Assembly: GCF_016405985.1 (NCBI RefSeq)
Contig: NZ_JAEFCF010000047.1
Location: 1-42,003, forward strand
Origin: Paracoccus sp. IB05
GTDB taxonomy: Bacteria > Pseudomonadota > Alphaproteobacteria > Rhodobacterales > Rhodobacteraceae
DNA length: 42,003 nt
Direction: 5' to 3'
Positions within the stretch are counted from its first letter, which is position 1; each line of letters begins with the position of its first letter. Below the pieces are notes generated by a model. That model was given only the letters and a program-made list of their open reading frames with translations. It was not told the DNA's origin and ran no database searches. This document shows positions 24,251 through 34,158 of this stretch, one piece after another. Made by a program: the position numbers and the translations under genes.

Positions 24251-25242
24251 TTTCGATAGAGCGAACAACCGACGCTGCGGCATTGGCCTGTTACGCCGTT
24301 GCCACCGTCTACGACCTCGGCGGCGCGGCGAAGGTTACGCGTCACGAGCGTGAGCGCGAATTGGCTATCCAGTTCTTCACAAACCCAGCGAACTATTTCA
24401 ACAATCAAAAGCTGGCCTCTAAATCGTTTGCGTTCAAGGTCTACAAGGACAAGGAGCTGGCTAAGGTACTGTCCCGCGAATTCTGCAAGAAATGCGCCTA
24501 CTGTGAAAGCAAGTTCGCCGCCGTCACCGCGAGTGACATCGAACACTATCGACCGAAGTCTTCGGTCGGCCTCGGCGCGACAGAGTTAAAACCGGGCTAC
24601 TACTGGCTTGGAGGTGATTGGGACAACCTTCTTATTTCATGTCCGGACTGCAATCGCGTTCGTACCCATGAAGTGCCAGGGCAGAGCAAGGGAATCGTTC
24701 TAGGCAAGGGCACTCAGTTCCCGCTTACTGACGAAACTAGGCGCGTACGTAGCCACAATCAAAATATCTCGACCGAGGATGATGCTCGCCTATTGCTCAA
24801 TCCTTGCATCGACAAACCTGAGGATCATCTGACCTTCGACGAGACCGGTTTGGTTCATGCTATTTGTAATGGCGTCGCGAGTCAAAAAGGCAAAATTTCT
24901 ATCGACGTGTATGCTTTGCAACGCAAAGATCTCGTTGAGGCTAGGCTAGATGAAGTTAACGAGCTTCGATCGAAAGTCGAAGACCTTCAAAGGTTGGTGC
25001 GCCAACACAATACCTTGAGTTCGCTGGGGAGCGCGACCTATCATGCCCGGGCAGACAATCTCGATCACATCGCGAAAGTTCTCAATGGGATCAAGGCAAT
25101 GATGTTGCCATCGGCAGAATATGTCGCAGCCAAGCGGTCATGGCTGCGCGTCGCGCAACAGCGCGGTGAGTTCGACACGATTCGGAAGTTTGGCATCAAG
25201 CTCGAAGTCTTCCAGAGCCTCGCGGCCCAACCCACAGCGTGA
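24247..25242 (+). CDS. HNH nuclease, PtuB-like
   Basis: A 331-aa HNH endonuclease of the TIGR02646/PtuB type: CAYC (C83, C86), DIEHYRPK with the catalytic His100, YYWLGGDWDNLLISCPDCNR (C132, C135, N136), and a helical C-terminal half (VNELRSKVEDLQRLVRQHN). It should be the active DNase of the pair, cutting host or phage DNA when the ATPase partner is triggered. TTG start at 24247 with GGTGGAGG seven bases upstream, overlapping the ATPase stop (TTGA), so expression is translationally coupled. The C-terminal ~110 residues may contact the ATPase. Confidence 0.78.
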   Translation: MISIERTTDAAALACYAVATVYDLGGAAKVTRHERERELAIQFFTNPANYFNNQKLASKSFAFKVYKDKELAKVLSREFCKKCAYCESKFAAVTASDIEHYRPKSSVGLGATELKPGYYWLGGDWDNLLISCPDCNRVRTHEVPGQSKGIVLGKGTQFPLTDETRRVRSHNQNISTEDDARLLLNPCIDKPEDHLTFDETGLVHAICNGVASQKGKISIDVYALQRKDLVEARLDEVNELRSKVEDLQRLVRQHNTLSSLGSATYHARADNLDHIAKVLNGIKAMMLPSAEYVAAKRSWLRVAQQRGEFDTIRKFGIKLEVFQSLAAQPTA

Positions 25243-25258
25243 ACGTTGGGCACCCCAT

Positions 25259-25306
25259 CCAATGACGTGAGACTCGGCGAGCCGATGGCAACACGTCAGT
25301 CATTGG
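25259..25306. repeat. Imperfect inverted repeat before the methylase gene
   Basis: CCAATGACGTG (25259-25269) and CACGTCAGTCATTGG (25292-25306) are inverted copies differing by a 4-base insertion. The repeat lies in the 188-base gap between the HNH pair and the methylase operon, where a terminator for the first unit or an operator for the second would be expected. Confidence 0.35.
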
Positions 25307-25430
25307 CTGAGTTGCCTGCAGGGTGAAGAATTTTCTTGAACACATGAAGCATTCTGTATCTGAAGCACCCTAGGAACTCAAATAACGTTCAAAGTACTTT
25401 TGCCGACTAACTCATCATCCTATAGTTGCC

Positions 25431-27077
25431 ATGTATTGCGTTATGGCAAGGCTTAGGCGAGCGATGAATTTGGGCGACTGGGGGTCAAAAGCTACGTTGC
25501 TTGCGCATGCACGAGCCGCTGCGCGTATGCTCGCGGAGGTCGCCTCCAGCGCTCAATCGCGCGCAGACATCTGTCTCGGCATGCTCTATCATACCGACGA
25601 GGATCTTTGCCGAAGCAAATTCCAGCGCATGCTGCAGGCACTGCCCATCGACGAGCGGCACTACTGGATCGGAACACTGTATACGCTTCTGCTTCCAACA
25701 AAGCTACGCCGCTCCCAGGCGACCTACTTCACTCCGCCAACTGTCGCCGACGCCGTCGTAGACTTATCTATTAAGGCGGGCTTTGACCTTGGAGCGGACA
25801 CCGTGCTTGACCCAGCGGCCGGTGGCGCAGCCTTCTTGTCTACTATTGCAGGTCGTATGGTGAATGCCGGACTGAATGCAGAGGAGGTCGCCTACCGCCT
25901 GAACGGCATCGAGATCGATACCGGGCTGTCAGCGCTCTCCAACTGCCTCATCGCCCAGAGACTGGGCAAGCCTCTCCCCCGTGAAGTAATCATCACAGGC
26001 GACGCACTGAAGGTGACGATTCCCGGCTCCTACGGCCTTGTGATCGCTAACCCGCCGTATGGCCGTGTCGCGCTAGAAGACGTGCAAGATAAGGCTTGGC
26101 GCAAAGTTGCCCACAGTGGCCATATAAACAAGTACGCCCTGTTCACAGAGCTCTGCTTCAGACAGGCAAGGCCCGGCGGCATTGTCGCGCTTGTGATACC
26201 GTCCAGTTTCCGAGCAGGCCCTCTCTACGACCGAATGCGTGCCTTTATTCGTTCTCAAGCCGAGGTGCTCGCGGTCGGATCAATCGCCGGGCGGGATGGG
26301 GTATTCATCGACGTAGCGCAAGACATCAGTGTTCTGATCGCCCGTAAAGGCAAGGTTCACGTCGCTAGTGCACCCGTCAGCTTCCACATCGTGGGCCTTG
26401 TGCCATCGACCAGCCAAGCGATTAAGCAGCTGTTGCCCGCAGAGCAAGGTGGTGCCTGGCCACTGCCAGCTATCGATCCAGCGCTTATCGGTGGCGCTAC
26501 ACTGGCCGATTACGGTGTGACCGTTCGCGCGGGATACTTCGTTTGGAATCGGGAAAAGGCGCGGCTCTTTAGCAAGCTCCAGAGCAAGCAGCATTGTTAC
26601 CCACTCATCTGGGCGCAAAATATAAAAGCGGGAGAACTCTGTAGGCCAGCGGGCAAGAAAGGCCAGGGTGTTGACTTCGTTTCTTTCCCTAGTAGCAGCA
26701 CTGCGATCATCATGGGCGTCGCGGCCGTGATGCAGCGAACCACAAACGACAAGCAGCCACGCAGGCTTGTTGCTGCTATGGTCGATCCATCCGTAATTTC
26801 CGCATGGGGAGGCTTCGTGAGTGAGAACCACACTATCGTGTTAACCTGTGAGGACCCCAACAGACTCGCTCTCGCAGTGCGCCTTCTAAATACCACTGCT
26901 GTTGATCAGCGCTACCGTCGTGTCTCGGGAACAGCTGCAGTGTCAGTGACTTTGCTGAGGCAGCTCGATCTTCCCTCGCCGACCGCCTTCGCTGCCGCCC
27001 TCGCCGTGAGCAATGACGATGCAGAGGCCGCCGCCGCTGCGGCATACCGGTCCACCCAAGAGGCGATTGACGCCTAA
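25431..27077 (+). CDS. N6-adenine DNA methyltransferase (DISARM-type operon)
   Basis: A 548-aa class I-type DNA methylase. SAM-binding motif I is DPAAGGAAFL (from residue 127) and catalytic motif IV is NPPYGR (207-212), the N6-adenine/N4-cytosine signature; the arrangement suits N6-adenine. QATYFTPPTVADAVVDL upstream is typical of Eco57I/HsdM-like enzymes. The C-terminal ~180 residues (FVWNREKARLF, SENHTIVL) resemble target-recognition regions. It would mark host DNA and spare it from the neighbouring helicase/nuclease functions, matching the drmMI role in class 1 DISARM. ATG at 25431 is chosen, and another at 25443 is possible. Its stop overlaps the next ATG by one base. Confidence 0.82.
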   Translation: MYCVMARLRRAMNLGDWGSKATLLAHARAAARMLAEVASSAQSRADICLGMLYHTDEDLCRSKFQRMLQALPIDERHYWIGTLYTLLLPTKLRRSQATYFTPPTVADAVVDLSIKAGFDLGADTVLDPAAGGAAFLSTIAGRMVNAGLNAEEVAYRLNGIEIDTGLSALSNCLIAQRLGKPLPREVIITGDALKVTIPGSYGLVIANPPYGRVALEDVQDKAWRKVAHSGHINKYALFTELCFRQARPGGIVALVIPSSFRAGPLYDRMRAFIRSQAEVLAVGSIAGRDGVFIDVAQDISVLIARKGKVHVASAPVSFHIVGLVPSTSQAIKQLLPAEQGGAWPLPAIDPALIGGATLADYGVTVRAGYFVWNREKARLFSKLQSKQHCYPLIWAQNIKAGELCRPAGKKGQGVDFVSFPSSSTAIIMGVAAVMQRTTNDKQPRRLVAAMVDPSVISAWGGFVSENHTIVLTCEDPNRLALAVRLLNTTAVDQRYRRVSGTAAVSVTLLRQLDLPSPTAFAAALAVSNDDAEAAAAAAYRSTQEAIDA

Positions 27078-29827
27078 TGGCACGCAACCCTTCATTCCCG
27101 AAACCGCTTAGGGCAGATTTGGACGACCGCGCCGAGCAACGTCGCGCGGCTTTGGATAAGAGACAGTCGTTGCTCTCGAAGATGGCAAAAGCCAGTTCGG
27201 ACCGAGCGGAAGTCACGTCCGCTATGCAAAGTAAGCAAGCGATACCAAAGCGCACAAGGCGCGACGTCGAGCGCTATATGGCAGCCCTGGCTGCTCAGCC
27301 GTTCCACCAACTCGGCCAATCCGACACGGCGGTATTAACTCCATCATACGCTCTTCTGGTGCGATCCGCCGCCGAGGTTGCATCAGACGGATCAGTTCAG
27401 GTCGTTATGCCATGGCCACCGGTCAAGGTTTCGCCTTCAGCGATCACCGGACTGCTCACGATAGCTGCGATTGGTAGCGCGGAAGTGAAGCAGTTCATCA
27501 TCCAAGGTGCCACCGAGACAGGTCGCCGCCGATCCGACGAAGTGCGAGCACTCGTGTTCCCCTACGCGCGAGGCAGTCATGCCCAGGCCCGACAGGTTCA
27601 GGTTGACCGGAAAGTACTCGGCACCGTCAACTTTGAGCATGTTAAGCGATACGTCAAAGGCGGTGACGACGCCGCCAAGGACTTCCATCAGGTTCTCGCC
27701 CGGGTCCGCAACCTTACAGGGCGCGCGTCCGACGGTCGTGAATACGCCGAGTTCGAACACCCGATCCTTGACGAGATTGTGCCGCATGGCTCGCCACGCG
27801 GTGAGCGCTCGGCTAATAGCAAACTCCTCTGGAGGACGCGCTCGAAGACTGACATTGTCAAGCAGAGCAGATCGGGCGACGCTGACGACCCGTCGAAGGC
27901 CGACTTTTTCCTGTACACGCTTCGTGTTGGCGACCAGATCAGCGCCGATCTGCGGGCTATTAAGCGAAGTCCCGATCTGCTTATCCTCGACCTCACACGA
28001 AATGCTCGCACCCGGTTAGGCTGGAATTGGGTGGACAAATCGACCGAATTTGTTGCCTCCCTGCGCGAGGTCCACCCTATGACAGGTATCCTCGCCATCG
28101 CCGACGATCCCTGGACCTACCGCACCGCGCGGTTCGATGTCCTGGGCACTCGGAAGCCAGGGCGAGGCGGCAAGGTGATACCAGCGATCGGCCACGTTGC
28201 TTATTCCGAGGTGGCTAACATCGTCAGCCCCGTGGCAGCCGAGGCTCCCTCGTTCGAAGGAGCCGATTGCATTGATGTCGACGGCTTCTTCGGTGAAGTC
28301 GACCAAAACATCGAGACCCTTCGGCGCCTGGCGAACAGCCTCGACGACAAGGGTGACCTTAAGGGAGCGATCGTCGTGCGCAACCTAGTCGCGACGGTTC
28401 GCCGCACAGCCTCTCTGCCGGGCTCGCTCGCTGAGTTGAGCAGATTTCTGGAACAGGAGACATCAACCGCAGCAGCCAACGATCTGCTTGCGATCTACCG
28501 TGTTACAGCCGATCTCGCAACCTTGGAGGATCCGCGCGGCCTTGCCAATCAGGTCGACGCCGAGACCGGCGCGCTGGCGACCACGCGCGAATTGATGCGC
28601 AACTTCGGCAGCGCCACACCGATGACCACGCTACTCGAGGCGGCGATATTGCCCGCGCTCAGGTCCAGCTCGAAATCCGTGTTCGTGTTCAGGTCGGAAC
28701 TGGTCGCAGAGTTTGCAGTTAACCGGCTTGGTATCTCCCATCCTAAACTGGCCGCGCGGCTCGAATCCGGGTTCATTCGCTTCGGAGGTGAACGGACACT
28801 CAGAGGCGTGGCTGACCTGCCACGGGTTGCGCGTAACCAGTTCAAGCGGGTCGTGCTCGTGGCGCCGACGCGGACCTCTATCCTGACGACACTTACCCAG
28901 CCGTGGCTTCCGGAGCACGTAACCGTTCTTGCCGACGCCGACACCCTCGCATTCGCCGCGCGCGACGCCGGGCGTCTCGCGGACGAAATCGACATCGCGC
29001 CATTGGCAGTCCGGCTGCGAATGTTTGCAAGAAAAGCTAATGAGCGGGTGGAGGAGATCGGTCGGCACGTCGTGCGGTTCGAAATGCCGCCGGACGACGT
29101 CGAATTCCCCAATGGCTCAGTGGTTGACCTGAGCGGCGGCAAGGGCGAACGAAACCTCGTCGAAATCGAATTAAAGAACGGCCAGCGCATTATTGCTCGC
29201 CGCAGCACCGAGATTGTGTTGCGCGACGACGGCGCGGCGACGACCTCGTTCGTCGAGCGTCCGGCATCGCAAGTAAAGGTGGGCGACGAGGTTTGCGTCA
29301 TAGGCCACGGCTTCATTGAGCGGGCACGCACGTTGGTGAACATCCGCGCAACCGCCGCGGAGGAGATCCGCGACTACCACCAGTTGGTGTCCGATCGCTT
29401 CGCTGCGATGCCTGAGCCGACGACGATAGGGAAGCTGCGGTCACTTGTTGCCACGATGGGCGAACCCGCAGTGGCGCCCGAAACCGCGCGATACTGGATC
29501 GACCTCGGCGAAGAGATCGAAAAACCTCTGCACGACGTCGTTCCGCACGCGCCGCAGGATCAGGACACGTTCATGCGCTTCACCGCCGCCCTCGGCATCA
29601 GCGAACGCATGGCTGGCAACTTCTGGAGGTGGGCGGTGGTCGCGCAGCGGTCTCACCGCATCCGTTACGGAAACGTCTTCCACGATGCCTTTCGCGGAAT
29701 TCTCACCGATCCGCACGCGGCCATAAGCAGCAATCGCGATCGGGTCGACCAAATCCGCATGTTAAGGTCTATGGCGGAAGAGCATGTTGCTATCGTTGAC
29801 AAGGTTCGGAGCTTTACGGCGCGATGA
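27077..29827 (+). CDS. 916-aa defence-operon protein of unknown fold, candidate DrmE
   Basis: A 916-aa cytoplasmic protein. No Walker, PD-(D/E)xK, HKD or zinc motif is evident. The N-terminal ~80 residues are basic and helical. The middle (about 150-420) alternates beta strands and helices. The region about 530-680 (SVFVFRSELVAEFAVNRL, FKRVVLVAPTRTSILTTL) looks like a degenerate helicase-like Rossmann lobe without motor motifs. About 690-760 is beta-rich and ends SQVKVGDEVCVIG, followed by a helical C-terminus (YWIDLGEEIEKPL, MAGNFWRWAVVAQR). The position before drmA/drmB-like genes and the size suggest a DrmE-like part of DISARM, but I cannot confirm homology by eye. It overlaps the downstream helicase gene by ATGA. 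Confidence 0.5.
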   Translation: MARNPSFPKPLRADLDDRAEQRRAALDKRQSLLSKMAKASSDRAEVTSAMQSKQAIPKRTRRDVERYMAALAAQPFHQLGQSDTAVLTPSYALLVRSAAEVASDGSVQVVMPWPPVKVSPSAITGLLTIAAIGSAEVKQFIIQGATETGRRRSDEVRALVFPYARGSHAQARQVQVDRKVLGTVNFEHVKRYVKGGDDAAKDFHQVLARVRNLTGRASDGREYAEFEHPILDEIVPHGSPRGERSANSKLLWRTRSKTDIVKQSRSGDADDPSKADFFLYTLRVGDQISADLRAIKRSPDLLILDLTRNARTRLGWNWVDKSTEFVASLREVHPMTGILAIADDPWTYRTARFDVLGTRKPGRGGKVIPAIGHVAYSEVANIVSPVAAEAPSFEGADCIDVDGFFGEVDQNIETLRRLANSLDDKGDLKGAIVVRNLVATVRRTASLPGSLAELSRFLEQETSTAAANDLLAIYRVTADLATLEDPRGLANQVDAETGALATTRELMRNFGSATPMTTLLEAAILPALRSSSKSVFVFRSELVAEFAVNRLGISHPKLAARLESGFIRFGGERTLRGVADLPRVARNQFKRVVLVAPTRTSILTTLTQPWLPEHVTVLADADTLAFAARDAGRLADEIDIAPLAVRLRMFARKANERVEEIGRHVVRFEMPPDDVEFPNGSVVDLSGGKGERNLVEIELKNGQRIIARRSTEIVLRDDGAATTSFVERPASQVKVGDEVCVIGHGFIERARTLVNIRATAAEEIRDYHQLVSDRFAAMPEPTTIGKLRSLVATMGEPAVAPETARYWIDLGEEIEKPLHDVVPHAPQDQDTFMRFTAALGISERMAGNFWRWAVVAQRSHRIRYGNVFHDAFRGILTDPHAAISSNRDRVDQIRMLRSMAEEHVAIVDKVRSFTAR

Positions 29828-32800
29828 AGGGAAAGTCGAACAGCGAGCTAACGGCGATTGACGTCGAACTAAAGGAAGCCGTCTGCGACGCGCTGACATA
29901 TTCGCTGGTGCAGCGCGTCACCGGTGCGGACGAGCGCGGCCGCAACTTGCTCGGTAGTTCGCCTCGCAGGGGCATTTTCGCCAGCCAGCTCCTCCCGCGC
30001 TTCGACACGTCGGGACAGGATGATGAGACGACAGACATCCGCATCGCGGCGGTGGGCATTGACTTGATTGCGGTGGCTGGCGGAGGTGGGCCGATACGCG
30101 TCACGCCCCGGTTCTCGGTCTATCTCCGAGTGATCCCCGACTGGCTGGACCTTGCGCCCCACGGCGAACTCGAGTTCGACTTCCGCCTGCAGAGGAACAT
30201 CCAGCAGCAGATCGACGATGCGATCCGGGCAGAGCGCGTGCCCGCGCTGCGAGCGGCGGGCGTCGAAAAGCCTGACTGGAAGGCGATGGACGAGACCAAG
30301 CGTTCCAAAGTCAGAGCGACGCGAGCACAGATCCTCACCGAAGTCCGGCGCAAAGCATACGCCGCACACGGCATCAAGCTAGTCTCTGGCGATGCAGATC
30401 CGGACGATGCGGCAAAGGTGTCGAGAGATACGTCCGACATAGATCCGAACACGCCTGACGACATCAAGCCAGCGGTACTGCCCATCCCGCGTCTGCTTCG
30501 CGATCAGCGAGAGCTTCCGCTCCACCTCGTCGATCCAGCGCCAATCCCGGGGAAGTGGACACGGCTGGACCTCGAAATGCCAACCCTCGAGTTCAACTAT
30601 GATGCGCCCGACGAAGACCTCAAATCTGCAGTCGAAACGTATAACCGTGCCTTAAGCGGCTCGGTTGCCGCGCAAATCGAAGCTTGGGTCAACGGGCCTG
30701 GCGCCTCCACGGCATGGCGGGAGGTGACAGTCCAACCCAGCGAAACGCTGACGGAAGAGAAATGGCGTGCAGCAATGGCTGCGATCGCCACCCGCCCGGT
30801 GGATCGCAACCGGGTCGTACCCGACCTCTCGCGCGTCGTAGTCAAAGTCGAGCGCCAGACCGACTTCCTCAACCCGAGCGCTCTATCGATGCGCATCACA
30901 CTCGACAATCAGTCGCTTGAGCAGTCGCCAATCGACGCGCGCGGCCGCTGCAACACGGTCTTCGATGCCGGCCTTACAATCGAGCTGCCATCGGCTGCGC
31001 ACCGCCCACTGCGCCTCGACCGCGTCGAGCCATCCTATCGTTTCCGCGAGCACCTCGACTATCCGGCTATAGGCCTCAACTGCGGAGTCGAGGCCCATTG
31101 CGAGGGAGCGAACTTGCACCTGCGCACGACGTGCGCGCCCCGCTTCGCCCAGCCGCGGATCGTCGCGCGCAAGCTCGACCTGCCCTATCAGTTTGCCGTC
31201 TTGAAGGATCCAGATTTCGATGCATCTAGGCTGCTCGAACTGCCTTGTGAGTACAGGCAGTGGATCGACGGTCAGGAAGCGAGGCTCCGGGATACGGTCA
31301 CGGCCGGGCTGGAACCCGCCGACGCGGCGATCGAGGCCGAACGCCTGCGCAAGGACATCGCGGCACAACGCGACGAGGCGCGCTACATTGAGCGTGGCGT
31401 CGAACTGCTGATCGCGTCCAAGAAGGCAGCGGACGCGCTTGCCGCCTGTGGTGGCGGGGATAACCAAGCCCTCGAGCGGCGTGCCGCGCCTTGGCGAGCT
31501 TGGACCATGGCGAACGAGGCCTTTGCGTCGCGCGATGTCTCCGACCCCGGCCGGGGATGGCGCCTGTTCCAGATGGCTTTCATACTCGCCCACGTGCCGG
31601 TGTTCGCTTCGAGGATGGACGAGTGGCGCGAAACGCACGACCCTCGACTCGACGAGGAAGGCGTCAGCCTTCTCTACTTCCCGACCGGCGGTGGCAAGTC
31701 TGAAGCGTTCTACGGAACACTGCTCTTCGCGATGTTCCTCGACCGGCTGCGTGGCAAGGACCGCGGCATCACCGCGATGATCCGGTATCCCCTGCGGCTG
31801 CTAACCCTCCAGCAGGCCCAGCGGCTCCTGAAACTTATTGCCAGGGCGGAATTGGTCCGCAAGCGTCACAGCGTCGGCTCATGGCCGTTCGAGATGGGCT
31901 TCTGGGTCGGCAGCCAGAACACGCCGAATAACTACGGGGCCTTCAAATCGGACATCCCGCTTACTACCGATCATGACCATCCGGACGACAGTGGCCTCGA
32001 TGGCGAGACCGGCGATGACCAGGAGCGAGATCGCGGCCGGCGCTACCTTGTCGCCCGCGAGGCGTACGATAAGATCCCGGACTGTCCGGTCTGCGGCAAA
32101 CCAACCGGCCTCAGACGCGACGAGACCGATGGTCAGTACGGCAGGCGCGCCGCGATCCTCTGCTTCAACGACGATTGCGATTGGAACAAGGAGCATGGTG
32201 GTCGCCACCCACTGCCATTCCTCCTCACGGATGACGCCGTCTACGCGCGCGCGCCATCGATAGTGCTGGGCACCGTAGATAAGCTGGCAATGCTAGGGCA
32301 AAACACCAGCACAATCAGCAAGGTGCTTGGCATGTTTGGCCTGGCAAGGCGCGTCGATCACCGCGGCAACCTCAGCAACCCGCGCAGCGAGGCGGACCTC
32401 AAACGCGATCCCGCCCTTGACCGCTGCGCCAATGTCTACCCCGCGTACGCGAGCGGCAGGCACATCTTTCACGACCCCTTCCCATCGCTTATCATTCAGG
32501 ACGAGGCGCATCTGCTGGAAGAGAGCCTCGGCACGTTCAGCGGCTTGTTCGACACTTTACTCGACACGATGCTAGAGGACATCGCCGACATGGCGGGCGA
32601 CGCACTGGGCGTTGCTCGACGCTGGACCGGCGTCGGTTGGGGTCCGCCCCGAATGCCGAAGATCATCGCGGCGACCGCCACTATCTCAGCACCCGAACGG
32701 CAGTTGGAGACGCTTTACCAACGCATCCCCCTGCGCTTCCCTTACCCCGGACCTGACCTCTACCACTCCTTTTTCGCCGAGCCAGCCGCGCCACCGGAAG

Positions 32801-34158
32801 AGAATGAGGACCGTGTCACTCTCGCCAAGTCGCTCCCATTCGCGCAGGTTCCAGAGGCGACCGCGCCGTGGATGCGCCTCTACGTTTCGCTGTTGACGAA
32901 CGACGCTACCCACACCGTCACGACGGTTGGAGTCCTCGCCGCCTTCCACGGCATCGTCACATCTCTGTGGGACGGCATGCTGGACGGCGCGCAGCGGGTT
33001 CAGACGATCGCCGCAATCCGAGCATCGGTCCCGCCAGGTCGCGCGGGCGACTGGCACCGTGCCGCCATCGATCGCGCCGTCGAGCAGGGTCGTGATGCGG
33101 AGATCATGGCGCTCGTGGACCTGCATCGCATCGCCCTCGCGTACGTTACGAATAAGAAGGGCGGCGACCAAGTCATCGACGCGCTGAGCGCAGCGGTCGA
33201 AAAGGAGCACCGCCGTATCGGCCGCGCCCATATCGCTTTCGACAGCCGCCTTATCTCCGGCGGCATTGACATGAAGGATATACAGGCGGTGATGGAGGCC
33301 GCCGACAGGTCGTTCGTTGGAGCCGACTATCCGGATGTGGCCGAGACCGTGCGCAACATCGTGGCGACGTCGGCGATCAGCCACGGCGTCGATGTCGACC
33401 GCTTCAACAGCATGTTCTTTGCCGGTCTTCCCTCTGACATTGCCGAGTACATCCAGGCATCCAGCCGCGTCGGCCGCACCCATGTCGGCTTCGTCATGCT
33501 GCTGCCCACGCCACAGAACCGACGCGACCGCTATGTGGTCGAGACTCATGACATCTTCCACCGCTTCCTTGAACGCATGATCGCGCCGCCGGCGGTTGAG
33601 AGATGGGCGGAAAACGCGATCAAGCGGACGATGGCTTCGTATGTCCAAGCCTGGGCGATGCTGCGCGAGGCACGCGAGTTCATCGGCAAGGATGACGCCC
33701 GTAAGTTCGAGGAGGCACACATGGACCAAGTCAGCCGGCTGGCAGCCCTGGAAAAGCGCGACCACCTCCGTTTCACAAAGGAACTCGTCTCTTTCATACT
33801 CCGAGCGAGCGGTTTCGCCGGAAAAGGTGCTTTGCACCTCGGGGCGCCGTACTACGAGGAATTCTATCGCGGGCTCGTCGACAATCAGGTCGAGAGGTTC
33901 GCGCGGCACATTTCCGGTCTAGCCACGATATCGAGCCTACGTGACTACTGGGGCGACGTCCCGGTCTTCAAGCCTCCGATGACGTCGTTGCGCGACGTCG
34001 ACGAAGCCGGTTACATCGTCGCTGCGATGCGCGACCCGCTCGCGCGCGGCAGGTCATCGGACGTCGACCGCCGCGACCTGGCTAAAGTGATGAAAGCTAT
34101 AAGGACCCAGCGCGGCAGTGCCTCGGAGCTGGACGCGGATGGGGGAAAAGATGGCTGA
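29824..34158 (+). CDS. drmA: DrmA-like SF2 helicase
   Basis: A 1444-aa helicase. The N-terminal ~600 residues are unassigned. Walker A is FPTGGGKSEAF (PTGGGKS, 620-626), motif Ia IRYPLRLLTLQQAQRL, Walker B DEAH (893-896), motif III AATATIS (near 950), and motifs V-VI SHGVDVDRFNSMFFAGLPSD and QASSRVGR (1211-1218). A zinc-binding insert lies between the lobes: C754, C757, C780, C785 (CPVCG and CFNDDCDW). This layout is that of DISARM DrmA, which loads on phage DNA with DrmB and hinders its entry or replication. Translationally coupled on both sides (ATGA with the upstream gene, 8-base overlap downstream). Confidence 0.8.
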   Translation: MKGKSNSELTAIDVELKEAVCDALTYSLVQRVTGADERGRNLLGSSPRRGIFASQLLPRFDTSGQDDETTDIRIAAVGIDLIAVAGGGGPIRVTPRFSVYLRVIPDWLDLAPHGELEFDFRLQRNIQQQIDDAIRAERVPALRAAGVEKPDWKAMDETKRSKVRATRAQILTEVRRKAYAAHGIKLVSGDADPDDAAKVSRDTSDIDPNTPDDIKPAVLPIPRLLRDQRELPLHLVDPAPIPGKWTRLDLEMPTLEFNYDAPDEDLKSAVETYNRALSGSVAAQIEAWVNGPGASTAWREVTVQPSETLTEEKWRAAMAAIATRPVDRNRVVPDLSRVVVKVERQTDFLNPSALSMRITLDNQSLEQSPIDARGRCNTVFDAGLTIELPSAAHRPLRLDRVEPSYRFREHLDYPAIGLNCGVEAHCEGANLHLRTTCAPRFAQPRIVARKLDLPYQFAVLKDPDFDASRLLELPCEYRQWIDGQEARLRDTVTAGLEPADAAIEAERLRKDIAAQRDEARYIERGVELLIASKKAADALAACGGGDNQALERRAAPWRAWTMANEAFASRDVSDPGRGWRLFQMAFILAHVPVFASRMDEWRETHDPRLDEEGVSLLYFPTGGGKSEAFYGTLLFAMFLDRLRGKDRGITAMIRYPLRLLTLQQAQRLLKLIARAELVRKRHSVGSWPFEMGFWVGSQNTPNNYGAFKSDIPLTTDHDHPDDSGLDGETGDDQERDRGRRYLVAREAYDKIPDCPVCGKPTGLRRDETDGQYGRRAAILCFNDDCDWNKEHGGRHPLPFLLTDDAVYARAPSIVLGTVDKLAMLGQNTSTISKVLGMFGLARRVDHRGNLSNPRSEADLKRDPALDRCANVYPAYASGRHIFHDPFPSLIIQDEAHLLEESLGTFSGLFDTLLDTMLEDIADMAGDALGVARRWTGVGWGPPRMPKIIAATATISAPERQLETLYQRIPLRFPYPGPDLYHSFFAEPAAPPEENEDRVTLAKSLPFAQVPEATAPWMRLYVSLLTNDATHTVTTVGVLAAFHGIVTSLWDGMLDGAQRVQTIAAIRASVPPGRAGDWHRAAIDRAVEQGRDAEIMALVDLHRIALAYVTNKKGGDQVIDALSAAVEKEHRRIGRAHIAFDSRLISGGIDMKDIQAVMEAADRSFVGADYPDVAETVRNIVATSAISHGVDVDRFNSMFFAGLPSDIAEYIQASSRVGRTHVGFVMLLPTPQNRRDRYVVETHDIFHRFLERMIAPPAVERWAENAIKRTMASYVQAWAMLREAREFIGKDDARKFEEAHMDQVSRLAALEKRDHLRFTKELVSFILRASGFAGKGALHLGAPYYEEFYRGLVDNQVERFARHISGLATISSLRDYWGDVPVFKPPMTSLRDVDEAGYIVAAMRDPLARGRSSDVDRRDLAKVMKAIRTQRGSASELDADGGKDG

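Noticed and set aside
21971-25242. Retron reading of the HNH/ATPase pair (as in retron Ec78-type loci with PtuAB)
   Set aside because: No reverse transcriptase gene is present anywhere in the window.
32686-33909. A 407-codon minus-strand frame inside the helicase gene
   Set aside because: Antisense to helicase motifs V and VI; no plausible family.
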